From contig NZ_JACIFF010000001.1 of NCBI RefSeq assembly GCF_014197245.1, positions 992,001-1,056,000 of the forward strand: DNA of 64,000 nt, in the 5' to 3' direction. Made by a program: the position numbers and the translations under genes. Below the pieces are notes generated by a model. It was not told the DNA's origin. It saw only the letters and a program-made list of their open reading frames with translations, and did not search any database. This DNA is from Neolewinella aquimaris (lineage in GTDB: Bacteria; Bacteroidota; Bacteroidia; Chitinophagales; Saprospiraceae). Shown piece after piece: positions 34,918 to 43,911 of the stretch (position 1 is the first letter of the stretch; every line of letters starts with the position of its first letter).

Positions 34918-35166
34918 TCAATTGACTGCGACAACGCCGGTGATCTGGGGCAGCCGGTTCTTCAGGGTCTGTTCGACTCCGGCCTTCATGGTCATGGCGG
35001 TCATGGAGCAGCCGTTGCAGGCGCCCAACCACTTGATCTCGACGATCTTGTCGTCGCTGACGTTCAGTACTTCGATGTTGCCGCCGTCGATGGCCAGGTG
35101 GGGCCGCACCTCGTCGAGGGCCGAATCCACTCGGGTAATCAGGTCTTTTCTTTCCTCGATCGTCAT
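34918..35166 (-). CDS. NifU-like (Nfu) iron-sulfur cluster carrier
   Basis: An 82-residue stand-alone Nfu domain: HLAIDGGNIEVLNV, then the cluster-binding CxxC in LGACNGCSMTAMTMKAGVE, and LKNRLPQITGV. Such proteins carry 4Fe-4S clusters to target enzymes; ilvD and sdaA products in this window are Fe-S enzymes that could be clients, which is speculation. It is first in the nfu-rsmE-DUF4159 run. Confidence 0.92.
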   Translation of the reverse strand: MTIEERKDLITRVDSALDEVRPHLAIDGGNIEVLNVSDDKIVEIKWLGACNGCSMTAMTMKAGVEQTLKNRLPQITGVVAVN

Positions 35167-35341
35167 TAATGGTGGTTTGGGGACAAATGTAAACGTTCCG
35201 GGGCGGGGGTTTGGTTGAGCGGATCCGGAACGCTTGATCCCGTCGGTAGGTAATATTGGGTAAATGGTCGATGGATTTCAACGATCCATAGGTTGGGGGT
35301 CTACATATTAGAGATTTTGCCGAACTTAAAGTCACCTACCA

Positions 35342-36106
35342 ATGCATCTACCACCCCTTCTTATGCGATTTGTATTTCTTCTTCTCATGGCGGCGCTGTA
35401 CCACACGCCGCAACTGTCCGCCCAGATCAGCAGCGGCACCATTGACTATCTCGAGCACCGGGATTTTCCCCTGTGGGACGGAATGTCGATCGAGCAACGT
35501 AAACGGATGGAACGGATGAAGGAGGAAGGAGCCTTCGACCAGTCGGGTCGCTTGTCGTTCAACCAGGAGGCCTTCAGTTACCAGCAGCTTCCCAAACCGC
35601 CAAGCAATACCGGCCGGCGGGGATGGTGGGGCGGCGACACCGAAAATCCGGACGTCTACTTTACGTCCATCAGCGATAGCCTCGTCACCGATCAGCGGCG
35701 CATTATGGACCGCACGTTCATCATGGAAGACGAGTGGCTGGTGCCCGAGTGGGAGATCCCCGCCAACCAGCAAATGAACATGGCCTACACCCTCCCCAGT
35801 AAACTGGCCTTCACGGTTTCGCCGGAGGGCGATACCCTCACCGCATACTTCACCGAGACAATCCCACTGGGCATCGGTCCACGGGGGTACGGGGGCCTGC
35901 CCGGCGCCATCATTTACCTTAAGGTCCAGAACGAGGGCATGTACACGGAGTACACCATGACCACTATGCAACCCAATCCGCCCGACTTGGAACTGGTCAA
36001 ACCCACGGAGGGGGACAAGATCACCCGCGAAAAATTTGAAAAGGTTGCCGCCAAACGCAGAGAGGTAATGGAGCGCCGGCGTCGCGGATGGGAGCGCAAC
36101 TACTAA
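35342..36106 (+). CDS. GLPGLI family protein
   Basis: Bacteroidota exported protein named for its motif, seen here as GYGGLPGAIIYL (about residue 182). It has a signal peptide (MRFVFLLLMAALYHTPQLSA) and a beta-rich middle with tryptophans (RRGWWGGDT, EDEWLVPEWEIP), ending in a basic Arg-rich tail (KRREVMERRRRG). ATG 35363 is an equally plausible start seven codons in. It sits 13 nt before a TonB-receptor-like barrel, the usual neighbour of GLPGLI genes, so the two probably form one envelope system. Confidence 0.88.
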   Translation: MHLPPLLMRFVFLLLMAALYHTPQLSAQISSGTIDYLEHRDFPLWDGMSIEQRKRMERMKEEGAFDQSGRLSFNQEAFSYQQLPKPPSNTGRRGWWGGDTENPDVYFTSISDSLVTDQRRIMDRTFIMEDEWLVPEWEIPANQQMNMAYTLPSKLAFTVSPEGDTLTAYFTETIPLGIGPRGYGGLPGAIIYLKVQNEGMYTEYTMTTMQPNPPDLELVKPTEGDKITREKFEKVAAKRREVMERRRRGWERNY

Positions 36107-36119
36107 GATCCACCTACCT

Positions 36120-38819
36120 ATGAAACCCTTATTCATCTTGATTTTTCTGCTGTGCAACCTTGTGGCCTACGGTCAGAGCGAGATCAGCGCAACGGTCGTA
36201 GACACCACCGGCACTACCCTACCCGGTGCCAATGCGATCCTACTCCGTACCTCCGATACCCTGCTTACTTCCTTCGCCACGACAGATAACAAGGGCGTGT
36301 TTCTGATGCAGAAAGTACCCGCCGGAGATTACCTACTGCGAGTTTCCTTCCTGGGCTTCGAGCGGCCCGATCAAAAAATTACCGTTACGGAAACCGACCA
36401 GTACCTCGGTCTGGGGGAGATCAAGATGTACCCCGCGGGATTTCTCCTGAACGACATCGAAGTTACTGCCGATCGCATCCCCATCCGCATGAAGGGAGAC
36501 ACCATGCTGTACGATGCCGAAGCCTTCGCCGTGGGCGAAAACGCCAAAGTGGAGGACCTGCTGCGCCGGCTGCCGGGCATGAGCATCGATGCGAGCGGTC
36601 AGCTTACTTGGCGCGGAAAACCGGTACAGGAAATCATGATCAACGGCAAGCCCTTTTTCGCGGGCAACGCAACCCTAGTGACCCAGAACCTCGACGCCAA
36701 GGCACTCAAGAACGTGGAAGTGTTCGACCAGAAAACCGATAGCGAGGAGATTTCAGGGGTAGACGACGGGGAAGAAAATACGACCGTCAACCTGGAAATG
36801 AAGGATGAGTTCAAGGCCAAAGTATTCGGCGAGGTGTACGCCGGCGGTGGTGTAGCGGCCGGTGGCGACGATCCGCGTTACGATGCGGGCGGGAAGGTAT
36901 TCCGGATCAGCGACGCTACCCAAATCGGGGTGCTCGGTACCATCAATAACGTAAATCGCGTCGGCTTCACCGGGAACGAACTGTCCAACTTCAACCGCAG
37001 TTCCGGTCGCGGTGGAGGGTTTCGCTTCGGAACCGGCTCCCTGCCCTACTACGACGGTGGACAGGCACCGGGGCAAAACCGCAGCCTGGCCACCGGTATA
37101 AACTTCGGCAAATCGGTGGGCGAGCACGGGCAGCTCACCGTCGATTATACGCTGTTCGAGCGTCAGCAGACGCAAATCGTCACCGAACGACAGGCCTTCA
37201 CCCGCAGCAACAACGAACGCACCATTCTGTCGGACCAGACCGACGCCTCCACCCGCTACAGCCACGGCATGTCGCTGGAATTCGAGCAGGAAATCGACAC
37301 GACCTCCCGACTCCGTTTCTACGGCAGCGGCTACCTCACGGGTGATGACGGACGCGCACTCGCCCGCACTACGGCAGACAGTGAGCAGGACGGCAGCAAC
37401 ACCTATACGGTGGAGGAACTGTCGGACGGCTACAATCCGGGAGGAAACGCCACCCTAGGTTACAATCGCAGGCTTGGCACCAAGCAAGGCCGCACTTTCG
37501 GCGCCAGCGCGGGCATCGGCTACCAAAAAGACCAGACGGATCTGCAAATACTCGTCGCCGGGCTCAACGAAGGCTCCGGCGGCGGCCTACCCATCGCCGG
37601 AAGCCTGCAGAACGGTTTGCAGCTACAGGACCGACGCACCAATTCCTTCAACTACGATGGAGAGCTTCGCTACGACGAACCCCTTACGGAGAAGTTGGTG
37701 CTGGAGACGGAGATCGGATATTCCTTCGACGAGGACGAGGGCGACTACCGTTTCCGGCTCGAGGAAGCCTCCACCACCAATCTGCTCACCCGGGGCTGGT
37801 CGGAACTCCGCGGTGGAACCGATCTCTCCTACCGTTTCGGTAAGGGCAACAACTTACAGGTCGGTGCGCAGGTCCAGCGCAATCAGCTGAACATTGAGGG
37901 GGACACCACCCGAAATTCGGATTTCACCTACCTCCTTCCGAACGTAAACTTTCGGATGCGTACCGGAAAGGCCTTTTTCCGGCTGAACTACCGGGCCAAC
38001 GTCCAGTCGCCCAGCGTCAGTCAGTTGCAGACGATCGCACGGCCATCGGTGACGGGACGGGTGAGCATCGGAAATTCTGACCTTGATCCGGCTACCGTGC
38101 ACCGGGTGAGTGGCAACGTTTGGTTCAACGACCAGTTCCGCGCCATCAGCCTGAACGGTTACGTAAGCATGAACTATACGGACAACGCCTTTGGCAACAG
38201 CCTGACCTTCACTCCCGGTCAACAGATCTACCAGACGGTGAACGTCAGCCACGCCTGGGGCACCACGATTTACGCCGGTTCCACCATCGGAATGGCCTTC
38301 ATGAAGGGAGAGCTGCGCACCAACCTGAGCAGCAACCGCAGCGTCGGACAGGGATTCGTGGACGGCGTGGCCCGCACCAATACCTCGGACAACACCAGCG
38401 GCACCGTCGACATCACGAAGGAATTCAACGAAAAGTCGTTCCTCAAGGCCGGCTATACCTACGCCCGCAACGTAAACAGCTTCGATGATGAGGAGAGCGT
38501 CGACATCGTGACCGTTACCCATGACATCGTGACCCAGTTCGAGCTAGAGTTGACGGAAAAGTGGCGCTTCGAGAGTCGCTTCCTGTACCGGATCTTCGAG
38601 GCCGCATCCTTTGCCGACGCAACCAACATTCCCGACCTACAGGCCAGCATCGAGCTGCGGCCGTTCAAAAAGGCCGGCCATTATTTTCGGGTTTCCGGTC
38701 GGGACTTGCTGAATCAGAACACCATCATCAACCGTCAGGCGCAGGCCTTCGTCACTTCCGAAACCATCAGTGACGGGCTGGGGCGCTACTTCCTCGCCAC
38801 CTTTCACTACCAATTGTAA
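36120..38819 (+). CDS. TonB-receptor-like outer-membrane protein with carboxypeptidase-regulatory-like N-domain
   Basis: 899 aa. A signal peptide (MKPLFILIFLLCNLVAYGQ) is followed by a beta-sandwich of the CarboxypepD_reg-like type (about 22-105: VVDTTGTTLPGANAILLRTS, GDYLLRVSFLGFE). Next comes a plug-like region (VEDLLRRLPGMSIDASGQLT, PVQEIMINGKPFFAGN). The long barrel has many GxxxxYxxD-like strands and ends in F-H-Y-Q-L. This is the outer-membrane barrel type paired with GLPGLI proteins in Bacteroidota. No TonB box was identified with confidence. Transport substrate unknown. Confidence 0.88.
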   Translation: MKPLFILIFLLCNLVAYGQSEISATVVDTTGTTLPGANAILLRTSDTLLTSFATTDNKGVFLMQKVPAGDYLLRVSFLGFERPDQKITVTETDQYLGLGEIKMYPAGFLLNDIEVTADRIPIRMKGDTMLYDAEAFAVGENAKVEDLLRRLPGMSIDASGQLTWRGKPVQEIMINGKPFFAGNATLVTQNLDAKALKNVEVFDQKTDSEEISGVDDGEENTTVNLEMKDEFKAKVFGEVYAGGGVAAGGDDPRYDAGGKVFRISDATQIGVLGTINNVNRVGFTGNELSNFNRSSGRGGGFRFGTGSLPYYDGGQAPGQNRSLATGINFGKSVGEHGQLTVDYTLFERQQTQIVTERQAFTRSNNERTILSDQTDASTRYSHGMSLEFEQEIDTTSRLRFYGSGYLTGDDGRALARTTADSEQDGSNTYTVEELSDGYNPGGNATLGYNRRLGTKQGRTFGASAGIGYQKDQTDLQILVAGLNEGSGGGLPIAGSLQNGLQLQDRRTNSFNYDGELRYDEPLTEKLVLETEIGYSFDEDEGDYRFRLEEASTTNLLTRGWSELRGGTDLSYRFGKGNNLQVGAQVQRNQLNIEGDTTRNSDFTYLLPNVNFRMRTGKAFFRLNYRANVQSPSVSQLQTIARPSVTGRVSIGNSDLDPATVHRVSGNVWFNDQFRAISLNGYVSMNYTDNAFGNSLTFTPGQQIYQTVNVSHAWGTTIYAGSTIGMAFMKGELRTNLSSNRSVGQGFVDGVARTNTSDNTSGTVDITKEFNEKSFLKAGYTYARNVNSFDDEESVDIVTVTHDIVTQFELELTEKWRFESRFLYRIFEAASFADATNIPDLQASIELRPFKKAGHYFRVSGRDLLNQNTIINRQAQAFVTSETISDGLGRYFLATFHYQL

Positions 38820-38836
38820 AAAACCTGCCGCATAGC

Positions 38837-38868
38837 TTGCAGGACAAATTTTGGTGTACGTATATTTG
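38837..38868 (+). promoter_or_regulatory. Promoter of tRNA-Gly
   Basis: TTG (38837-38839) and TATATTTG (38861-38868) are separated by 21 nt. The -7 box matches TAnnTTTG exactly and lies 41 nt before the mature tRNA. Confidence 0.65.
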
Positions 38869-38909
38869 CAGCGCTTTAGCAATAAAGCATGGCTGAGCAG
38901 CCAGCAGAC

Positions 38910-38985
38910 GCGGATGTAGCTCAGTTGGTAGAGCGCAACCTTGCCAAGGTTGAGGTCGCCGGTTCGAACCTGGTCATCCGCTCCA
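38910..38985 (+). tRNA. tRNA-Gly (GCC)
   Basis: Complete cloverleaf: acceptor GCGGATG/CATCCGC, D-arm GCTC...GAGC, anticodon stem CAACC/GGTTG with loop TTGCCAA (anticodon GCC), and T-loop TTCGAAC. Discriminator T is followed by an encoded CCA. The length is 76 nt. It is followed by a clear terminator. Confidence 0.97.
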
Positions 38986-38995
38986 AACTCGCGAC

Positions 38996-39025
38996 AAAGC
39001 CGCTTTCCCCCGGGAGAGCGGCTTT
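38996..39025 (+). terminator. Terminator of tRNA-Gly
   Basis: Perfect 9-bp stem AAAGCCGCT / AGCGGCTTT (38996-39004 and 39017-39025) with a 12-nt loop, followed by a T-rich stretch, 10 nt after the tRNA. Confidence 0.8.
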
Positions 39026-39069
39026 CGTCGTTTACTACCTTTGCGTCCACACCAGCCACCTCCTCCGCG

Positions 39070-40443
39070 ATCAAACCTACCGGCACCCAATTAGCGCTAT
39101 TCGTCCTGATCGCTGCCGGTCTGTCGTTGTGGACCATCAACCTGCTCTACGGCCGGCCGCTCTTCATCGACGAGGCCAACGTAGCCCGCAACTTATACGA
39201 TCGCGGATACGCCGCACTCTTTGCGCCCCTCGATCACGACCAGTATGCCCCACCCCTCTACCTAATGGCGGGCAAGTTCCTGGGAGACGTGTTCGGCTAC
39301 GCTGAAATCCCCCTACGCATTCCGGCTTTTTTGGGAGGCTTACTGGCCGTGTACGGCCTCTATAAAAGTGGGCGCTACCTCGACCTCGGCCCCTGGGTAC
39401 TGCTGCCGCTTGCTTTCCTGTTCGTTAACCCAACCGTCCTGCGCTACGTCGGAGAGATCAAACCCTACGGCCTCGACCTGGGCATTGCTGCACTTCTGAT
39501 TGCACTGCGCCTGCGACCCCGCCAAAGGAAGGAAGTGTGGCGGTGGACGGTGATCGGAACGATCGCACCCTGGCTGTCTTTGCCGTCGGTTTTCGTGCTG
39601 GCGGCGGTTGGACTGCTACGACTACGCACGGATTGGCGCTATTCCCTCGCAATTGGAGCGTGGCTGCTTTCTTTTGCTGGCCTCTACTTTACCGTGCTGC
39701 GGCCATCAGTGGGGAGTGGGTACCTAAATTCCTTCCATGCGGAATACTTTTTCCCCCTCGCAACTAGCTGGGAGGAATTGCTACAGACGGGTCGAATCAT
39801 CTTCCGGATGCTGCGCCTGAGCTACGGCTTTACGGTGGTGGCCCTGGTATGGGGCGGGGCATTGTTGGTGACCGGAATGTTGAGGTTGCCTACGCGACGG
39901 CTATGGTTGCTTCTGCCCCTGCTGGTCGCCATGGGAGCTTCTACCCTGAGGTTGTATAGTTTGATCGATCGCCTGCTGCTCTTCGCCCTTCCGGGAGTGT
40001 GGCTCTTTACGGCCCTGAGTGCGCGCAGCGTTTATGCTTCACTGGGTAAAGCAAGGCCAGTCGCGCTGTTGCTGACGGTCGCCGTACTCGGGGGCACCAA
40101 CATCTACCGGAGCTTTTACGAACCGGTTCGGTTTAGCGACGGCAGGAAACTCGCGGAAATTGCGCGGACCGCGGGAGCGTATACCCTACACCCCGATGCG
40201 GTGCCGGTCGTGGAATACTACCGACGCATCCATCCGCAAACGAGCAAAGAGTGGGTGAAGAAGGTCGGAAGTGGCGCGGATCACGTGCTCATCTACGACG
40301 TGACGACCCGGGAAAGTACGCGGCAGACCATCAGACGTGACAGTATCGGGGCGGCGGAGCGCGGGTGCAACGTATTGGCGGAAAAGCTGTACCGGTCGGG
40401 AGTACTTCGACTTAGATGTCCCGTACCGAATTCCGATCCGTAA
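39070..40443 (+). CDS. GT39/ArnT-like multi-pass membrane glycosyltransferase
   Basis: Predicted polyprenyl-phosphate-sugar-dependent glycosyltransferase. It has an N-terminal membrane segment (LALFVLIAAGLSLWTINLLY) then the luminal acidic motif RPLFIDEANVARNLYDRGY, as in GT39/GT83-type enzymes. EIKPYGLDLGIA and about ten more membrane segments follow, with a soluble C-terminal part. The start is unresolved. The frame is open through the tRNA, but no ATG, GTG or TTG lies between it and 39127. ATC 39070, 26 nt after a -7 box TACCTTTG (39036-39043), is proposed; TTG 39127 would cut the first membrane helix. Repeat copy 11 encodes part of the C-terminus. It overlaps the next gene by 32 bp. Confidence 0.75.
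   Translation: MKPTGTQLALFVLIAAGLSLWTINLLYGRPLFIDEANVARNLYDRGYAALFAPLDHDQYAPPLYLMAGKFLGDVFGYAEIPLRIPAFLGGLLAVYGLYKSGRYLDLGPWVLLPLAFLFVNPTVLRYVGEIKPYGLDLGIAALLIALRLRPRQRKEVWRWTVIGTIAPWLSLPSVFVLAAVGLLRLRTDWRYSLAIGAWLLSFAGLYFTVLRPSVGSGYLNSFHAEYFFPLATSWEELLQTGRIIFRMLRLSYGFTVVALVWGGALLVTGMLRLPTRRLWLLLPLLVAMGASTLRLYSLIDRLLLFALPGVWLFTALSARSVYASLGKARPVALLLTVAVLGGTNIYRSFYEPVRFSDGRKLAEIARTAGAYTLHPDAVPVVEYYRRIHPQTSKEWVKKVGSGADHVLIYDVTTRESTRQTIRRDSIGAAERGCNVLAEKLYRSGVLRLRCPVPNSDP
40350..40369 (-). repeat. Dispersed C-rich repeat, copy 11 (20-nt variant, antisense in glycosyltransferase gene)
   Basis: The complement reads TGCACCCGCGCTCCGCCGCC, one base different from copy 5 over 20 nt. It encodes GAAERGC near the C-terminus of the host protein. 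Confidence 0.65.
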
Positions 40444-40795
40444 CCACTTCGAGCAGTTCGCGGAGAAATTGGACCTGGCCGGGGCTTAGGCGATTTTTGA
40501 GTGCGTCGCGGATGGTGAGGAAGGTGCCGCTTTCGATTTCTTTGAGCAAGCCTTTGAGCTCGCCGGCGTCTTCGTAGAGCATTTGCTTCAGGCTCGGGAT
40601 TTCGTGCCAGTCGCCCTCTACGGCAACGGCCTCTTCGCGGTCTTCGGCGGGTTCGAGGGAGATCAGATCCGGGTTATCGACATTGAGATCACCGCCGGGT
40701 AGCCCCCATTCGTCCGATTGCTGCGTTAAAAATACCTCCAGCCCGCGTTCGCGGAAGCGATAAATGATAAGCCGCGCTTTTTTCCTTAGTCCCAT
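40412..40795 (-). CDS. Degenerate Nudix-like protein
   Basis: 127 aa. It begins LRKKARLIIYRFRERGLEVF and EWGLPGG, exactly like the first strands of a Nudix hydrolase. However, the catalytic Nudix box (REUxEExGU) that should follow is missing. Instead there is an acidic segment (ISLEPAEDREEAVAVEGDWH) and a helical C-terminus. It is probably a non-catalytic derivative, or the family has a reshaped active site. No sign of frameshift was seen. Its 3' end overlaps the convergent glycosyltransferase gene by 32 bp. Confidence 0.65.
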   Translation of the reverse strand: MGLRKKARLIIYRFRERGLEVFLTQQSDEWGLPGGDLNVDNPDLISLEPAEDREEAVAVEGDWHEIPSLKQMLYEDAGELKGLLKEIESGTFLTIRDALKNRLSPGQVQFLRELLEVVTDRNSVRDI

Positions 40796-40899
40796 GGAAG
40801 AGGTTTCACTTTTCTAACTTGAATCGCGTCCGCTATGTTTACCTACAAAGGTACAACGAAGGACATACTGACATCGTTAGCTATACTCAAACTACCACT

Positions 40900-41607
40900 A
40901 TGAAATTAATATTGTTTTTACTACTTGTAAGTCCCGTCTTTCTCACCGCTCAGACCAGCGAAGAAGCGCTACAGGGTGCCTGGGAATCTTCGTTCCTCGA
41001 CGAAAACGGCACCACCAATACCCTGAGCATGATCATCGAGGAAGGGTACTTCTCGATGACGGCCTACAACAAGGAGGAGAAGAACTTCATTGCTACCCTG
41101 GGGGGAAAGTATGAAGTAGCCGATGACAGCTTTAACGTAACCTACGAGTTCGATTCCTCCACCCCGGACAACGTGGGGAAAACGGTCGCCATGCCCTTCG
41201 TGGTCGACGGCAGCCTGCTGGTCTTCAACGGCGACAAGGCTTGGCAACGATTGGACGACGGCAGCGGCCCCCTGGCCGGAGCCTGGGAGATCACCGGCCG
41301 GAAGCAGGACGGCGAAATACGTAAGCGAGACACCTCCGGACCCCGCCACACGATGAAGATCCTTTCCGGCACCCGCTTTCAGTGGATCGCCTTTAACACC
41401 GAAACCGCCGAGTTTATGGGCACAGGTGGCGGAAGCTACACGAGCGAGGGCGATAAGTACGTGGAGCGCATTGAGTTCTTCAGCCGTGACCCGGAACGGG
41501 TAGGCGCTGAACTGGGCTTCGATTATAAGGTGGTGGACGACGAGTGGCACCACTCCGGCCTCAGCAGTAAGGGTGACCCGATCTACGAAACCTGGGGGCA
41601 CCGCTAG
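40900..41607 (+). CDS. Exported lipocalin-like protein with internal duplication
   Basis: 235 aa from ATG 40900 with signal peptide MKLILFLLLVSPVFLTAQ. Two similar halves can be aligned: ALQGAWESSFLDENG ... FIATLGGKYEV ... VGKTVAMPFVV (about 22-120), and PLAGAWEITGRKQDG ... FMGTGGGSYTS ... VGAELGFDYKV (about 128-235). Each is a lipocalin-like beta-barrel unit starting with GAWE, suggesting a tandem duplication. Ligand unknown. The open frame extends upstream to 40819, but only ATG 40900 gives a signal peptide. It ends in a strong hairpin terminator. Confidence 0.75.
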   Translation: MKLILFLLLVSPVFLTAQTSEEALQGAWESSFLDENGTTNTLSMIIEEGYFSMTAYNKEEKNFIATLGGKYEVADDSFNVTYEFDSSTPDNVGKTVAMPFVVDGSLLVFNGDKAWQRLDDGSGPLAGAWEITGRKQDGEIRKRDTSGPRHTMKILSGTRFQWIAFNTETAEFMGTGGGSYTSEGDKYVERIEFFSRDPERVGAELGFDYKVVDDEWHHSGLSSKGDPIYETWGHR

Positions 41608-41631
41608 GTGCCGCAAGAAAATCCAGTGCAC

Positions 41632-41671
41632 AAAAAAGCGCCCCCGATCCTTGGATCGGGGGCGCTTTTTT
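41632..41671. terminator. Bidirectional intrinsic terminator
   Basis: Perfect 19-bp stem AAAAAAGCGCCCCCGATCC / GGATCGGGGGCGCTTTTTT with a 2-nt loop. T runs are present on both strands. It lies between the lipocalin-like gene (plus) and the T9SS cargo gene (minus). Confidence 0.95.
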
Positions 41672-41691
41672 GTTGCGAGGAGATAGTGTAA

Positions 41692-42675
41692 TTATTTCTG
41701 GACGATGAGCCGCTGGGGGGCGAAGTTGCTGTCGTCCGTGCGAAGCAAATACATTCCGCTTACGAGATCGCTTACGTCGATTCCGTCACGGGCGGCGGCG
41801 GCCGGGTAGTCACGAATAACCTGACCGGTGGCGCTGATCAATTGTACCGTATTCACGCGCTCGGGTACGGCCATGCGGACGAAGTCGCGGGCGGGGTTGG
41901 GAAAAATGGCCAGGGCGGTCTTGCTTTGCTGCCCCGGTACGTAGATCACATTGCTGTAGTCAAAGGTGCCGGCGTAATCGAGTTGCTTCACCCGGTAGTA
42001 GGCATCACTTTCGGATTGCTCAAGAAGCGCGGTGTAGTTTACTTCGAGGCTACCGTTTTCGCGGTAGGGTACTGACGATATAGTCTCAAAAGTTTCTCCG
42101 GTACTTCTCTGGATTTCGTATCCCTCTACGTCAACCTGATCGGCTACGGACCAATGTAGTTCTACGGCATCGCCGGCGGCGGCGTAGGTGAGGAGTTTGG
42201 TCCAGGTGACGGGGGCGACGGAGCCTTGGACGGTGAGAGCTCTGGATGAGGTTGAATTACCAGCATTCTTTCCCTGAAACTGATGGGTTATCGTTCCTGC
42301 TCCTTCACCAGTAATTTCAACGTAGTTGATCGAGTTCCTTTCAAATACAAAGAAATCGGTTGTTGCGTTTTCACCAAATGTTGTGGATTTGATAAAGGGT
42401 GGGTTACCTCCGGATTTGACTTGGCTCACCGTAAGCACATCGCCCTGCACGGTCGATGGATTGGATAAATTGACTACAAAATTTCCACCAGAGCTAGCAT
42501 TGTCTGGGACCGTCACGCAGCGAGTTATGGTAATTCCGGCATCGAGCGTAGCCGGGAGACTTTCTGCGAAAGTCCTACCGCTGGTGTATATGGGGGTACC
42601 AACCGGACATTGCGCGACGACGGTGGATGTAGAAAGTAGCAGCATCAGGCCGCAAATAGGTAAAAGATTCCTCAT
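41692..42675 (-). CDS. Secreted protein with T9SS type-A sorting domain (paralogue 1)
   Basis: 327 aa with signal peptide MRNLLPICGLMLLLSTSTVVAQ. A divergent N-terminal beta-domain (30-150) is followed by a fibronectin-like segment (APVTWTKLLTYAAAGDAVEL, WSVADQVDVEGYEIQRS, YYRVKQLDYAGTFDYSNV). The type-A C-terminal sorting domain is AIFPNPARDFVRMAVPERV ... SGMYLLRTD ... RLIVQK. It is a T9SS cargo. It forms a tandem pair with the next gene upstream (42922-43911). The C-terminal two-thirds are clearly alike and the N-terminal domains differ. Confidence 0.88.
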   Translation of the reverse strand: MRNLLPICGLMLLLSTSTVVAQCPVGTPIYTSGRTFAESLPATLDAGITITRCVTVPDNASSGGNFVVNLSNPSTVQGDVLTVSQVKSGGNPPFIKSTTFGENATTDFFVFERNSINYVEITGEGAGTITHQFQGKNAGNSTSSRALTVQGSVAPVTWTKLLTYAAAGDAVELHWSVADQVDVEGYEIQRSTGETFETISSVPYRENGSLEVNYTALLEQSESDAYYRVKQLDYAGTFDYSNVIYVPGQQSKTALAIFPNPARDFVRMAVPERVNTVQLISATGQVIRDYPAAAARDGIDVSDLVSGMYLLRTDDSNFAPQRLIVQK

Positions 42676-42921
42676 GTGTTCTTTGGTTTGTGTGTTGAAA
42701 TTTGTGCGTCTATACCGCTAATACGCGGCGATAGCTCAAATGTGCACCTATCTTCCAACTAAAGGTATCTTTTTATTGTGTTCCACTGACAACTTTAACA
42801 TTTTAGTTTTACCCTGGCGTACGGCGGTGGGTTGATCCGGACATTCGGAACAATCCATAATATGCTTTTTTCTGGGGTTCAAACAGTTATAATGATATGC
42901 TAGACGTCTCCATTAGCTGGG

Positions 42922-43911
42922 TTAGCGTCGGATGATCAAGTACTTCGATTTCGTGTCTGTAGGTCCGCTGGCTCGCAGCAGATACGCCCCCGCGGGGAAC
43001 TCAGTCAGATCGATTCCGCCACGGGCGGTAGCGGCCGGATACGATTTCAGCAACTGCCCCGCCGCACTCAGTATGGTTACGGTTTCTACCCGATCGGGCA
43101 GGGACATTTGCACAGAACCAGTGGCTGGATTAGGATAGACCGAAATGGCGTCGTCTGTTTGGGAATGCCCCGGAATGAAAGCGATGTTGCTGTAATCATA
43201 CGTACCGGCGTGGTCCACCTGCTTTACCCGGTAATACCTTTCAGTCTCCAATTGAGGCTGGGTAGCGGTATAAGTAACCTCCCGGCTGCCATTTTCACGG
43301 TACGGGATGAATGCGGCGGTAGCAAACCCAGTTCCGTTGTCAACTTCGAGTTCGTAGCCCCGGACGTCGACTTGATCGGCAACCGACCAGCTGAGCTCTA
43401 TCTGGTCGCCCGTAGTAGCGTAGGTTAGGGGCTTAGTCCAGGTGACGGGGGCGGCGACTCCCGATATACTAAACGTTCTACCGGGACTATTAGCACCTGC
43501 ATTCTGGTAAGTAAACCCAACCTGTCCCGTTGCAAGAGCGGTAATTTGCACGTATATTATGCTGTTGCCGGAGAATTCGATTACCTGAGTACCCCCATCA
43601 GCCGTGATATTTTGGGGTTGTGAAGTCGTAGTACTGGTAGCCGTAATAACCTCCAGGAGCGCTCCCTCTCCGCTGGAAGCGACGGGATTAAATGTCAGAA
43701 ACTTCGTATTCGTGCCCGTCAATCTGATACAGCTGCTCACGACCTCACCGACCGTCAAATCCACTTTCACACTCGAAAAGTAGGTGTTCCCATTAGGGTG
43801 GTTACCACCGCCGGCGGGCGGGGACTGACATTCGGCAGGAGCTTGTCCGGATAGATTAAGGGACACTCCAATTAGCAGCGCTACGCTGCAGGCGGTTAGA
43901 AATCTTCTCAT
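42922..43911 (-). CDS. Secreted protein with T9SS type-A sorting domain (paralogue 2)
   Basis: 329 aa with signal peptide MRRFLTACSVALLIGVSLNLSGQ. Layout is as in paralogue 1: a variable N-terminal beta-domain (about 28-150, Thr/Ser rich), then VAAPVTWTKPLTYATTGDQI, SWSVADQVDVRGYELEVDN and YYRVKQVDHAGTYDYSNIAF. The sorting domain is SVYPNPATGSVQMSLPDRVE ... AGAYLLRAS ... YLIIRR. The pair arose by tandem duplication. The 246-nt gap between the two genes has no strong terminator, so each may have its own promoter. Confidence 0.88.
   Translation of the reverse strand: MRRFLTACSVALLIGVSLNLSGQAPAECQSPPAGGGNHPNGNTYFSSVKVDLTVGEVVSSCIRLTGTNTKFLTFNPVASSGEGALLEVITATSTTTSQPQNITADGGTQVIEFSGNSIIYVQITALATGQVGFTYQNAGANSPGRTFSISGVAAPVTWTKPLTYATTGDQIELSWSVADQVDVRGYELEVDNGTGFATAAFIPYRENGSREVTYTATQPQLETERYYRVKQVDHAGTYDYSNIAFIPGHSQTDDAISVYPNPATGSVQMSLPDRVETVTILSAAGQLLKSYPAATARGGIDLTEFPAGAYLLRASGPTDTKSKYLIIRR

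Noticed and set aside
38941-39069. Extension of the GT39-like protein into the tRNA-Gly gene
   Set aside because: The codons lie in the tRNA and its terminator; the translated segment is Arg/Ser/Pro-rich and not membrane-like.
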